Notes: generated by a model from the letters alone, not told the origin. A DNA stretch of 64,000 nucleotides from Daejeonella rubra (GCF_900103545.1 NZ_FNHH01000009.1:103882-167881), one strand, 5' to 3'; positions 37,057 to 45,807 are shown, numbered from the stretch's first letter. Program-made: numbers and translations.

Positions 37057-37950
37057 ATGACCGATAGAAGATCCTTCCTGAAAAATTCAGCAATTATTGC
37101 TCTTGGATGCACTTTACCTAAATGGGCAAATGCCGGACTACCCGGTAAAATGGCACTCAAATATCCCCCTATGGGCCTTCAGGTATATACTCTTAATACT
37201 TTAATTAACTCGCCTGGAGCAGATACTAAAACCATTCTAAAGCAGATTGCTGATATAGGTATCAAAGAACTGGAAACGGCTACAGGTTCCGGTGGTTTAT
37301 ATTACAGACATTCTGCAAAGGAATTTGCTGCCATTGTCAATGATCTGGGTCTGAAATGGATCGGAAATCATGTTGGAGGATTACCAAGGTCGGCACAGGT
37401 TACTGCTGGTTCAAGAAACCTGAGGGATAATCTTCAACAGATTGTGGATGAGTCGGCTGAAGGAGGTTGCGGGTGGGTAATTTGTTCCAGTTCATCAATC
37501 AATACGATGGATGAAATTAAACGGACTACTGATATTTTCATTAAGGCCGGTGATGCTGCTGCAAAAAACAAAATGAAATTTGCTTACCATAATCATCAAT
37601 CTGAGTTTACTCCGATTGAAGGAATATCAGCATTTGATTATGTTTTAAGCAATACCGATAAAAATAAGGTATTCATGGAGCTGGATCTTGCCTGGGCAAC
37701 AGCCGCCGGTATGGATCCTGTTGCTCTTTTCAAAAAATACCCTGGACGTTTCCCTTTATGGCATGTTAAGGATCTTGATAAAACAAGTGGAAAACCATGC
37801 CCTGTAGGAAAAGGCAAGGTTGATTTCAAGCATATTTATGAAAACTCCAAACTGTCAGGAGTAAAACATGCATTCATTGAACAGGATGGATCTAAAACAA
37901 TTGAAGATCCGGCATCAAGTGTGCAATGGCTTAAGGCAAATATTTATTAA
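37057..37950 (+). CDS. Tat-exported sugar phosphate isomerase/epimerase-like TIM-barrel
   Basis: A 297-aa protein of the xylose-isomerase-like TIM-barrel family (AP endonuclease 2 superfamily). The first residues carry a classical Tat signal, TDRRSFLKNSA, with a hydrophobic segment and cleavage near WANAG. The barrel includes GLQVYTLNTL, KFAYHNHQSEFTPIEG (candidate metal His), KVFMELDLAWATAAGMDP (candidate Glu and Asp) and LWHVKDLD. These correspond to ligands of the family, which isomerise or epimerise sugars or inositols. It is last in the three-gene cluster, so all three exported proteins may process the same carbohydrate outside the cytoplasm. Confidence 0.85.
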   Translation: MTDRRSFLKNSAIIALGCTLPKWANAGLPGKMALKYPPMGLQVYTLNTLINSPGADTKTILKQIADIGIKELETATGSGGLYYRHSAKEFAAIVNDLGLKWIGNHVGGLPRSAQVTAGSRNLRDNLQQIVDESAEGGCGWVICSSSSINTMDEIKRTTDIFIKAGDAAAKNKMKFAYHNHQSEFTPIEGISAFDYVLSNTDKNKVFMELDLAWATAAGMDPVALFKKYPGRFPLWHVKDLDKTSGKPCPVGKGKVDFKHIYENSKLSGVKHAFIEQDGSKTIEDPASSVQWLKANIY

Positions 37951-37993
37951 GAATTCTAAACTGAATAGAAATTTAAAGAATAAATGACCGGGA

Positions 37994-38806
37994 TCAGGAA
38001 ATTGCTTTTCTGATCCTAATCAATTTAACCATTAGATCTTCAAGCAGATCTAAATGAAGCATATTTGCTCCATCAGATTTTGCATTAGCAGGATCAGGGT
38101 GTGTCTCAATAAATAAACCATCTGCGCCTACAGCAATAGCCGCTTTGGCAATAGTTTCGATTAGAGCAGGCTTCCCTCCTGTTACTCCGCTGGACTGATT
38201 AGGCTGTTGCAATGAATGCGTGCAATCCATTACCACAGGAACACCAAAACTTCTCATTTCTGGAATCCCCCTGTAATCAACAATAATATCCTGATAGCCA
38301 AAAGTATTACCACGATCTGTAAGGATCACATTCGGGTTTCCGGAATCCTGGATCTTTTCAACTGCAAATTTCATTGAACCTGCAGAAAGGAACTGTCCCT
38401 TTTTTACATTCACCGCTTTACCGGTGAGGGCCGCTGCAATAAGAAGGTCTGTTTGACGGCATAAAAAAGCAGGAATCTGTAAAACATCCACATATTCTGC
38501 TGCAAGTGCAGCTTCGTGACTTTCATGAATATCTGTAACGGTAGGAACACCAAACTCCCTGCTCACCTTATTCAGGATCTTTAGTGCCTTTTCATCACCA
38601 ATACCGGTAAATGAATCAAGGCGGGAACGGTTTGCTTTTCGATAAGATCCTTTAAAGATTAAAGGAATTTCAAGCTTATCAGTAATACCTACAATTCTTT
38701 CTGCAATTCTGAGAGCTATTTCTTCACTTTCAATTACACAGGGTCCAGCCATCAGGAAGAAATTACCTGATTGGGTATGTTTTATTTGGGGAATATTATT
38801 GATCAT
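37994..38806 (-). CDS. kdsA: 3-deoxy-8-phosphooctulonate synthase
   Basis: Condenses D-arabinose-5-phosphate with phosphoenolpyruvate to KDO-8-phosphate for lipopolysaccharide. It is 270 aa, as expected. Landmarks are FLMAGPCVIESEE (about 17), the SYRKANRSRLDSFTGIG loop (about 54), and TVTDIHE. It also shows AFLCRQTDLLIAAA, VNVKKGQFLSAG, LTDRGNTFGYQDIIVD (non-metal-type Asn/Cys choice not determined) and DCTHSLQQP. The ATG overlaps the recQ stop as TAATG, so it is translationally coupled to recQ. KdsD, which makes its substrate, lies on the other side of recQ, pointing away. Confidence 0.96.
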   Translation of the reverse strand: MINNIPQIKHTQSGNFFLMAGPCVIESEEIALRIAERIVGITDKLEIPLIFKGSYRKANRSRLDSFTGIGDEKALKILNKVSREFGVPTVTDIHESHEAALAAEYVDVLQIPAFLCRQTDLLIAAALTGKAVNVKKGQFLSAGSMKFAVEKIQDSGNPNVILTDRGNTFGYQDIIVDYRGIPEMRSFGVPVVMDCTHSLQQPNQSSGVTGGKPALIETIAKAAIAVGADGLFIETHPDPANAKSDGANMLHLDLLEDLMVKLIRIRKAIS

Positions 38807-40992
38807 TAATTTCCTAGTTCCGATAAAAATTTAATACGCATTAATTGCACTTCTTCGCGGGTATAATCTTCTGTTCCGAGTTCAGAAAGAGCTTCATCGA
38901 TCGAGTCGATTTCTGTTGACCTGAAATAATCATATACCTCATCCTGCCTGTCTTCCTCAATCAATTCATCAATATAATAATTGAGGTTAAGCTTTGTACC
39001 GGAGTTTACAATAGTTTCTAGCTCTTTTAATATTTCATCAAATGAGATTCCCTTGGCAGAAGCAATATCCTCCAGAGCAATCTGACGATCAATATTTTGT
39101 ATAATAGATACCTTAAGAGCAGATTTATTGGCGGCACTTTTTATGACCAGATCTACCGGACGATCAATATCATTATCGTCAACATACTTTTTGATCAGTT
39201 CGATAAACGGCAGCCCAAACTTGAGTGCTTTCCCGGAGCCAACTCCCTGTATCTGCTTGAGTTCGTCAATAGAAACTGGATAGTGAGTACACATTTCATC
39301 TAAAGAAGGATCCTGAAAAACCACAAACGGTGGAAGATTCTTTTGTTTCGCTATCTTTTTCCTTAAATCTTTCAGCATTTGGAGCAACTGAGTATCCAAA
39401 GCACCACTTTGCTGCTGGGCCTCTTCTACCTCATCTTCAACTTCATCCATCAGATAATTAAGTATAAACTTAATAGAATATGGATTTTCAATAAATGAAT
39501 TACCAGATTTTGTCAGTTTTAAAAGACCATAATTATCAATGTCTTTCTGAACAAAATTGTTCAATACGGTCTGGCGTAATAAAGATTTCCAAAGTATTTC
39601 ACCATCTTCTTTGCCTGAACCAAAAACCGCTAACTTATCGTGTTCATAAGATACAACCTGGGAGTTTTCAATACCCAACATGATATTGATGATATATTGA
39701 TCATCGAACTTTTCCCCCAGATCCCGTATCAGAGTCAAAACCTTAAGTAATGGAGCCTCAGCATCAAAGTATTTCTTAGGATGGCGGCAATTATCACACA
39801 TATTATTGCAGCCTGTCTCATTGAAATTCTCACCAAAATAATGAAGTATCTGTTTACGTCTGCATACAGATGATTCGGCATAGTCAATAACTTCTTTAAG
39901 AATTTGAGTACCTATTTCTCTTTCAGAAACAGGTTTATCTTTCATAAACTTAGTCAGCTTATCTATATCCTTTTGCGAATAAAAGGCAACGCAAATACCC
40001 TCACCACCATCACGGCCTGATCGTCCGGTCTCCTGATAATAACCCTCCATACTTTTTGGGATATCATGATGGATCACATAACGAACATCAGGTTTATCTA
40101 TGCCCATTCCAAATGCGATGGTTGCAACGATGACGTCTACATCTTCCATCAGGAAATTATCCTGTGTTTCCGCACGGGTTTTAGGATCAAGACCTGCATG
40201 ATATGGGAGCGCTTTTATTCCATTAAGTTTTAATGCTTCAGCAACTTCTTCAACCTTTTTTCGGCTCAGACAGTAAACGATCCCGGATTTACCGGAATTC
40301 ATTTTAGCATACCTGACAATTTCTTTAATAACATCACGCTTTGCCCTTACCTCATAAAATAAATTAGGTCTGTTAAATGAGGATTTAAAAAGAGAGGCAT
40401 TGTTCATTTGCAGATTTTTTTGAATATCCTGCTGAACTTTTGGCGTTGCTGTTGCGGTTAGAGCAATAATCGGAATATTATCTCCGATATTGTCAATCAC
40501 CTGGCGGATCCTGCGATATTCAGGCCTGAAATCATGTCCCCATTCTGAAATACAGTGTGCTTCATCAACAGCAACAAAAGAAATTGAAATACCTCTCAGA
40601 AAATCTACATTTTCTGGTTTTGTTAATGATTCAGGAGCTACATAAAGCAATTTAGTTTCACCATTGGTAACATCTTCCTTGACCTTAGTGATCTCAGATT
40701 TATTAAGAGATGAATTAAGGAAATGGGCAATACTATCTGTTCCACCGAAAGCTCTTAGCTGATCTACCTGATTTTTCATCAGGGCAATAAGTGGCGAAAT
40801 TACAATTGCTGTACCTTCGCTCATCAAAGCCGGTAACTGGTAACAAATGGATTTACCTCCACCTGTTGGCATAATAACAAATGTATCTTTCTTTTGAAGT
40901 ATGCTGGTTATAATAGCTTCCTGATCACCTTTGAAGTTATCGAAGCCGAAAAAATTCTGTAAATTATCGAATAACGATTTGTTTATTTCCAT
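38806..40992 (-). CDS. recQ: ATP-dependent DNA helicase RecQ
   Basis: A 728-aa 3'-5' DNA helicase for recombination and fork repair. Walker A is MPTGGGKSICYQLPA (about 39), Walker B/DEAH is VDEAHCISEWGHDFRPEY (about 143), and motif VI is QETGRSGRDG (about 314). A zinc site with Cys in CRRKQILHYFGENF and CNNMCDNC (about 380-402) is followed by the winged-helix RQC region and an HRDC domain (about 525-600). An extra helical C-terminal extension (about 610-728) resembles the HTH_40-like domain seen in Bacteroidota RecQ. It diverges from kdsD across 93 bp and is followed by kdsA, coupled by TAATG. Confidence 0.96.
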   Translation of the reverse strand: MEINKSLFDNLQNFFGFDNFKGDQEAIITSILQKKDTFVIMPTGGGKSICYQLPALMSEGTAIVISPLIALMKNQVDQLRAFGGTDSIAHFLNSSLNKSEITKVKEDVTNGETKLLYVAPESLTKPENVDFLRGISISFVAVDEAHCISEWGHDFRPEYRRIRQVIDNIGDNIPIIALTATATPKVQQDIQKNLQMNNASLFKSSFNRPNLFYEVRAKRDVIKEIVRYAKMNSGKSGIVYCLSRKKVEEVAEALKLNGIKALPYHAGLDPKTRAETQDNFLMEDVDVIVATIAFGMGIDKPDVRYVIHHDIPKSMEGYYQETGRSGRDGGEGICVAFYSQKDIDKLTKFMKDKPVSEREIGTQILKEVIDYAESSVCRRKQILHYFGENFNETGCNNMCDNCRHPKKYFDAEAPLLKVLTLIRDLGEKFDDQYIINIMLGIENSQVVSYEHDKLAVFGSGKEDGEILWKSLLRQTVLNNFVQKDIDNYGLLKLTKSGNSFIENPYSIKFILNYLMDEVEDEVEEAQQQSGALDTQLLQMLKDLRKKIAKQKNLPPFVVFQDPSLDEMCTHYPVSIDELKQIQGVGSGKALKFGLPFIELIKKYVDDNDIDRPVDLVIKSAANKSALKVSIIQNIDRQIALEDIASAKGISFDEILKELETIVNSGTKLNLNYYIDELIEEDRQDEVYDYFRSTEIDSIDEALSELGTEDYTREEVQLMRIKFLSELGN

Positions 40993-41043
40993 TATTTAAC
41001 TGGAAAAAATTGAAAATAGGTCATAATAATATTCAAAATAACA

Positions 41044-41051
41044 TATTTTTG
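41044..41051 (+). promoter_or_regulatory. -7 element TAnnTTTG for kdsD
   Basis: TATTTTTG followed by C matches the Bacteroidota -7 consensus and lies 34 nt before the kdsD start at 41086, inside the recQ-kdsD divergent gap. Confidence 0.6.
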
Positions 41052-41085
41052 CGATTAAATATCTATTTATTTAAAAATAATCAAG

Positions 41086-42051
41086 TTGAAAAGCAAGGTT
41101 GAAATATTGGAAATAGCACGAAAAACGCTTCAAATTGAAGCAGAAGGCATCAGCCGTATTTCAACACAATTAAACGATGATTTTTCAGAAATAGTACATC
41201 AAATTTTGTACCTAAATGCACGAGTTATTGTAACAGGAATTGGAAAAAGTGCAATAATTGCTCAAAAGATCGTCGCTACCTTTAATTCTACAGGTACACC
41301 TGCAATTTTTATGCATGCTGCAGATGCCATTCATGGCGATCTGGGCATGATACAGCAAAATGATCTGGTGATTTGTATTTCTAAGAGCGGCAATACACCA
41401 GAGATCAAGGTACTCGTACCTTTATTAAAACAAGGTGGAAATAAACTTGTCGCAATGGCAGGTGATAAGGAATCTTTTTTGGCAAAACAGGCCGACTGGC
41501 TTTTAGATACCTCAGTTGAGCATGAAGCTTGTCCACATAATCTTGCTCCAACTACCAGTACTACTGCTCAATTGGCCATGGGTGACGCTTTGGCAGTATG
41601 TTTACTTGAGTGTCGCGAATTCAGCAGTGCTGATTTCGCAAAATACCATCCCGGAGGTTCTTTAGGGAAGCGTTTATATTTAACAGTTGGCGACCTAGCT
41701 GCTCAAAATGAAAAACCAGTAGTAACTTCCAATGCATCAGTAAAAGAAGTAATCATTGAAATCACAAAAAACAGACTTGGAGCAGTAGCGGTAGTTGATG
41801 AAGGAAAGCTTAGCGGAATTATTACAGATGGAGATATACGTAGAATGCTGAATAAAAACACTACCATTGATGGACTAACCGCTGCAAACATCATGACAAT
41901 ATCGCCTAAATACATCGACAAGAATGAACTTGCCGTTAACGCCCTTGAAATACTACGCGTTAATAATATTACCCAGATACTTGTTGGTACAGAAAGCAAG
42001 TTTGAAGGGTTCATCCATCTTCATGATCTTTTGAAAGAAGGAATTATTTAA
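41086..42051 (+). CDS. kdsD: Arabinose-5-phosphate isomerase (KpsF/GutQ family)
   Basis: Isomerises ribulose-5-phosphate to arabinose-5-phosphate, the first step to KDO. The 321-aa protein has an N-terminal SIS domain (about 40-175: RVIVTGIGKSAIIAQKI, VICISKSGNTPEIKVLVPLL) and two C-terminal CBS domains (about 200-321: GIITDGDIRRML, ANIMTISPKYI), the standard layout. HAADAIHGDLGMI carries the conserved His. No ATG occurs near the N-terminus; the TTG at 41086 gives the full SIS domain and a normal length. ManC follows 14 bp later, and kdsA is nearby on the other strand. Confidence 0.94.
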   Translation: MKSKVEILEIARKTLQIEAEGISRISTQLNDDFSEIVHQILYLNARVIVTGIGKSAIIAQKIVATFNSTGTPAIFMHAADAIHGDLGMIQQNDLVICISKSGNTPEIKVLVPLLKQGGNKLVAMAGDKESFLAKQADWLLDTSVEHEACPHNLAPTTSTTAQLAMGDALAVCLLECREFSSADFAKYHPGGSLGKRLYLTVGDLAAQNEKPVVTSNASVKEVIIEITKNRLGAVAVVDEGKLSGIITDGDIRRMLNKNTTIDGLTAANIMTISPKYIDKNELAVNALEILRVNNITQILVGTESKFEGFIHLHDLLKEGII

Positions 42052-42065
42052 GTATTTAAATAAGT

Positions 42066-43148
42066 ATGAAAAATTATTACGTCCTCATAATGGCAGGTGG
42101 CATTGGCAGCAGATTCTGGCCTTTAAGCCGTACGGCACACCCAAAGCAATTTATTGACATATTAGGAACAGGAAAAACACTTATCCAGCAAACTTACGAT
42201 CGTTTTTTAAAGATCGTACCCCGGGAGAATATCTTCATTTTAACTAATGAAAGCTATATTGACCTGGTAAAAGAGCAATTAACTGATATTGATGGATCTC
42301 AAATCCTTGCTGAACCCGTTATGCGCAACACTGCCCCATGTATTGCATATGGCAGCCATAAAATACTAAAAATCAACCCGAATGCATCAATTGTAGTCGC
42401 TCCTTCTGACCATTTGATCATGGACTCAGAAGAGTTTACCCGTTGCATTAAAAAATCACTTGATGCAGCATTAGAAAACGATTGTCTGATAACTCTTGGA
42501 ATCAAACCTTCAAGACCTGATACCGGATATGGTTACATTCAGTTCAATACGCAAAAGATCGGTGAAGATTTTTTCAAAGTAAAGACCTTTACCGAAAAGC
42601 CAAATATTGAATTAGCAAAAACATTTGTTCAAAGTGGTGATTTTCTTTGGAATGCAGGAATTTTTGTCTGGTCCGCAAAGAACATTCTTAAATCTTATGA
42701 AAAATACCTTCCTGAAATGAATGATATCTTCAAAGAAGGAGAAATGGTTTATAATACTCCTCAGGAGCAAGAATTTATACAGTCTGCATTTTCACAATGC
42801 ACTAATATTTCCATTGATTACGGGATTATGGAAAAGGCTGACAATGTGTATGTTTTACCGACAGAATTTGGATGGTCAGATCTGGGAACATGGGCTTCAA
42901 TCTACGATCAGTCCGAAAAGGATTATGTAGGAAATGTTGTAATTCCATCAGAAAGGGTGATCATGTACGATTCCTCAAATTGTATGGTCAATGTTTCAAA
43001 AGAGAAACTGGTTGTCCTTCAGGGTTTACATGACTTCATAGTAGTTGAGGAAAACAATACACTTTTAATCTGCCCTAGAGAACAGGAACAGGAGATCAAG
43101 CAAATTGTAGCTGATGTAAAACAGCGTTTTGGAAGTGAATTTATTTAG
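42066..43148 (+). CDS. manC: Mannose-1-phosphate guanylyltransferase
   Basis: Makes GDP-mannose from mannose-1-phosphate and GTP, feeding glycan and LPS synthesis. The 360-aa form has only the nucleotidyltransferase domain plus its beta-helix tail, without the C-terminal phosphomannose isomerase cupin of E. coli ManC. The pyrophosphorylase signature is MAGGIGSRFWPLSRTAHPKQF (about 10-30). Other motifs are VAPSDHLI (about 112), FTEKPN and FLWNAGIFVW (about 197), and YGIMEKADNVYVLP. Only 14 bp separate it from kdsD, so they are probably one envelope-sugar operon. Its 3' end overlaps the convergent rlmB by 8 bp. Confidence 0.94.
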   Translation: MKNYYVLIMAGGIGSRFWPLSRTAHPKQFIDILGTGKTLIQQTYDRFLKIVPRENIFILTNESYIDLVKEQLTDIDGSQILAEPVMRNTAPCIAYGSHKILKINPNASIVVAPSDHLIMDSEEFTRCIKKSLDAALENDCLITLGIKPSRPDTGYGYIQFNTQKIGEDFFKVKTFTEKPNIELAKTFVQSGDFLWNAGIFVWSAKNILKSYEKYLPEMNDIFKEGEMVYNTPQEQEFIQSAFSQCTNISIDYGIMEKADNVYVLPTEFGWSDLGTWASIYDQSEKDYVGNVVIPSERVIMYDSSNCMVNVSKEKLVVLQGLHDFIVVEENNTLLICPREQEQEIKQIVADVKQRFGSEFI

Positions 43149-43926
43149 CAGCTAATTTTTGTCTAACTGCTTCATATAATAAAACACCTGCTGAAACCGA
43201 AACGTTGAGTGACTCGATCTCGCCATACATTGGAATCTTAGCCAGATGATCAGAAATACGTATCAAATCAGTTGAAATTCCTGTTTCTTCAGAACCCATT
43301 ATTATTGCAGTCGGAACTGTATAATCAGGCTGATAGAGATAATCATTGGTTTTTTCTGTACATGCAACCAGCTGTAAACCTGATTCCTGAAGAAATTTCG
43401 CAGTTTTCAAAAGACTATCATGCCTGCAAACAGGGATCTTATAAAGAGCACCAGCAGACGTTTTAATCGCATCCGGATTAATTTGGGCTGAACCTTTTGC
43501 CGGAACTATGATCGCATGGACGCCTGCGCATTCGGCTGTTCTTGCAATTGCTCCAAAATTGCGTACATCAGTGATACCATCTAACACTAATATAAGAGGA
43601 ACCTCCCCTTTTTCATATATTAACGGTATTATATTCTCTATTTTATCATAACTAATTGGTGAAATGAACGCAACCGCACCCTGGTGATTCTTTGTTGTAA
43701 GCCTGTTGAGTTTTTCTACCGGAACCAGTTGAAAACCAATCTCCTGATCTTTTAACAAACTGCGTAACTCCAGAATTATACCGCCGGTAAGTCCCCTTTG
43801 TAAAAACAGGTTTTCAATCTCCTTTCCGCTTTTAATTGCCTCTATGATCGCACGAATTCCAAATACCATTTGGTTTGACTCATGTGTTTCCTGCTCGCGT
43901 TTTCGTTTAAAAGGGCTACCATTCAT
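43141..43926 (-). CDS. rlmB: 23S rRNA 2'-O-ribose methyltransferase (TrmH family, RlmB-like)
   Basis: A SPOUT methyltransferase that 2'-O-methylates guanosine 2251 in the 23S rRNA P-loop in E. coli. The 261-aa protein has the N-terminal substrate-binding domain (about 20-90, VFGIRAIIEAIKSGKEIENLFLQ) and the C-terminal knotted domain. The latter has ILVLDGITDVRNFGAIARTAE (about 112-132), AIIMGSEETGIS (about 208) and SLNVSVSAGVLLYEAVRQK (about 236). Assignment to position G2251 follows the RlmB group; a different rRNA or tRNA site is possible. The basic N-terminal tail (PFKRKREQ) fits RNA binding. It overlaps manC by 8 bp tail to tail. Confidence 0.9.
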   Translation of the reverse strand: MNGSPFKRKREQETHESNQMVFGIRAIIEAIKSGKEIENLFLQRGLTGGIILELRSLLKDQEIGFQLVPVEKLNRLTTKNHQGAVAFISPISYDKIENIIPLIYEKGEVPLILVLDGITDVRNFGAIARTAECAGVHAIIVPAKGSAQINPDAIKTSAGALYKIPVCRHDSLLKTAKFLQESGLQLVACTEKTNDYLYQPDYTVPTAIIMGSEETGISTDLIRISDHLAKIPMYGEIESLNVSVSAGVLLYEAVRQKLAAK

Positions 43927-44079
43927 CTCTACATATTATTTAAGCCGCCAAGTTAGATATAATTTCCCTTTTCGTAGAAATAAGAAGATTTATAAGAATG
44001 GAATGCTAGTTTATCAACATCATCAAATTTATTAACACAATGATAGTACCCAGTTGGAAGCCTATTTTATCAGATATCC

Positions 44080-44101
44080 ACATTAATATTAATATTAATG
44101 T
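44080..44101. repeat. Perfect 22-bp palindrome upstream of dnaB
   Basis: ACATTAATATT followed by AATATTAATGT is exactly self-complementary, built from a TTAATA-like 6-bp period. It lies 37 nt before the start of the small leader ORF and 110 nt before dnaB. It could be an operator for a dimeric regulator or an AT-rich unwinding element. No protein can be named. Confidence 0.85.
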
Positions 44102-44119
44102 TAATAAAACATGTGATTT

Positions 44120-44129
44120 AAGGAGGTGA
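44120..44129 (+). promoter_or_regulatory. Extended Shine-Dalgarno sequence before a 25-codon ORF
   Basis: AAGGAGGTGA is a near-perfect complement of the 16S rRNA 3' end. Eight nt separate its end from the ATG at 44138, a good spacing. Strong SD sequences are uncommon in Bacteroidota, whose ribosomes generally do not use SD pairing, so its presence here is notable. Confidence 0.75.
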
Positions 44130-44137
44130 ATACAATA

Positions 44138-44215
44138 ATGAGATTTAATTCAAATTTAGAGTGTGAAAAACTTAAACTTTTCTGCTCCATTTTTTGTATA
44201 CTTTTGTTGCTATGA
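44138..44215 (+). CDS. 25-aa leader ORF overlapping the dnaB start
   Basis: A small frame starts at ATG 44138, eight nt after an extended Shine-Dalgarno sequence, and ends at TGA 44213-44215. That TGA overlaps the dnaB ATG at 44212 as ATGA, the usual arrangement for translational coupling. The peptide is mildly basic and acidic at its N-terminus (RFNSNLECEKLK). Its C-terminal half is strongly hydrophobic with Cys residues (LFCSIFCILLLL). I know of no named leader peptide like it. Against it, the -7 element TACTTTTG lies inside its 3' end, so a second dnaB transcript might begin downstream and skip this ORF. Confidence 0.5.
   Translation: MRFNSNLECEKLKLFCSIFCILLLL
44199..44206 (+). promoter_or_regulatory. 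-7 element TAnnTTTG directly before dnaB
   Basis: TACTTTTG matches the Bacteroidota -7 consensus and ends 5 nt before the dnaB ATG, the same spacing as in purM. If used, the dnaB mRNA would be leaderless. It lies inside the upstream small ORF, so it could also be a chance match. Confidence 0.45.
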
Positions 44216-45777
44216 GTTTAGAAAAGGATCAGGAATACAATAAAAGCAATAAAAATACTTTTTCTGCAGAGCGAAGGAATAAACTAAGTACCATGTCCAG
44301 TGGGTTGGGCAAATTACCCCCTCAGGCACTAGATCTTGAAGAAGCGGTACTTGGTGCTCTGATGCTTGAAAAAGATGCTCTTTCTGCTGTAATTGACATC
44401 CTTAAACCAGATGTATTTTACAAGGATAGTCATCAAAAGATTTTCGAGGCTATCCAGTTTCTTTTCCAAAAGTCATCGCCCATCGATATACTTACAGTAA
44501 CTGCCCAATTGCGTCAGCAAGGCGATCTGGAAATGATTGGAGGTGCCTATTATATTACAGAACTAACAAACCGTGTTGCATCTGCAGCAAATATTGAATA
44601 TCATGCCCGGATTATCTCTCAAAAATTCATTCAGCGTGAACTTATTCGCATCTCCACAGAAATAATCAGTAATGCCTATGAGGATACCACTGATATTTTC
44701 GATCTGTTGGATCATGCAGAGAAAAACCTGTTTGATATTGCGCAAAACAACCTTCGAAGAGATTCCAGAAAGATGGATGAAATCATTCGTGAGTCATTGG
44801 AGAATCTGGAAAAGATAAAAGATAAAGTTGATGGACTAACAGGTGTTGCTTCAGGATTTACCGCATTGGACAGAATTACCTCAGGATGGCAGCCTTCAGA
44901 TCTTGTTATTATTGCTGCAAGGCCTGCAATGGGTAAAACCGCATTTGTATTGAGTTGTGCCAGAAATGCTGCAGTACAGTTTAATAAACCTGTTGTTTTC
45001 TTTTCTCTGGAGATGTCTTCTGTACAGCTTGTAAATCGTTTGATTTCAGGCGAAACAGAAATAGAACAGGAAAAAATAAGAAAAGGTCATCTGGCAGAAT
45101 GGGAATGGCAGCAGCTTCATTCCAAGATAGGGAAACTAACCGAAGCTCCCCTATTTATTGACGATACCCCCGCCTTAAATATTTTTGAATTCAGGGCAAA
45201 GTGCAGGCGTTTAAAAGCCCAGTATGACATTCAGATGATCATTATCGATTACCTTCAACTAATGCATGGTAAAAGTGATGGCAAAAGCGGTAACCGTGAA
45301 CAGGAGATCGGTAGTATCTCAAGAGCATTGAAATCAGTTGCCAAAGAACTAAATGTACCTGTAATTGCATTATCTCAATTAAGCCGGGCTGTTGAAAATC
45401 GCCCTGGTGGCAGCAAAAAGCCAATGCTTTCAGATTTAAGGGAATCTGGCTCTATTGAACAGGATGCAGATATGGTATTATTCCTTTATCGTCCTGAATA
45501 TTATGGACTTACAGAAGATGAGAATGGTCGTTCCACCATCGGGATAGGCGAAGTAATTATTGCTAAGCACAGAAACGGCGAAACGGGTACCGTTCCACTC
45601 CGGTTTGTCGGAAAATTTGTAAAGTTTGTAGATCTGGAAGAAGACTTCAGCAGTCCATCAGGAAATAATCCTAACCCATTTGCAGGAATTTCACCTTCAC
45701 AGGATTTTGAGAAACCCAGCAACTTTATTATCCGACCGTCAAGAATGGATGATATCGACGATGAACCACCATTTTAA
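44212..45777 (+). CDS. dnaB: Replicative DNA helicase DnaB
   Basis: The hexameric 5'-3' replicative helicase that opens the fork and recruits primase. The 521-aa protein has the N-terminal helical domain (about 28-135: LPPQALDLEEAVLGALMLE) and a RecA-like motor. The motor has Walker A ARPAMGKTAFVL (about 240), FSLEMSSVQLVNRL, Walker B MIIIDYLQLMHG (about 343), ALSQLSRAVENRPGG (about 388) and LRESGSIEQDADMV. An in-frame TTG at 44194 would add six residues; the ATG at 44212 is favoured and overlaps the stop of the small upstream ORF. The leader arrangement may regulate it. Confidence 0.96.
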   Translation: MSLEKDQEYNKSNKNTFSAERRNKLSTMSSGLGKLPPQALDLEEAVLGALMLEKDALSAVIDILKPDVFYKDSHQKIFEAIQFLFQKSSPIDILTVTAQLRQQGDLEMIGGAYYITELTNRVASAANIEYHARIISQKFIQRELIRISTEIISNAYEDTTDIFDLLDHAEKNLFDIAQNNLRRDSRKMDEIIRESLENLEKIKDKVDGLTGVASGFTALDRITSGWQPSDLVIIAARPAMGKTAFVLSCARNAAVQFNKPVVFFSLEMSSVQLVNRLISGETEIEQEKIRKGHLAEWEWQQLHSKIGKLTEAPLFIDDTPALNIFEFRAKCRRLKAQYDIQMIIIDYLQLMHGKSDGKSGNREQEIGSISRALKSVAKELNVPVIALSQLSRAVENRPGGSKKPMLSDLRESGSIEQDADMVLFLYRPEYYGLTEDENGRSTIGIGEVIIAKHRNGETGTVPLRFVGKFVKFVDLEEDFSSPSGNNPNPFAGISPSQDFEKPSNFIIRPSRMDDIDDEPPF

Positions 45778-45807
45778 TCAGGATTGCATTCTGATCACAG
45801 ATTTATT

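Noticed and set aside
44563..44745. Minus-strand small frame inside dnaB
   Set aside because: A reverse-strand shadow of dnaB with no recognisable features.
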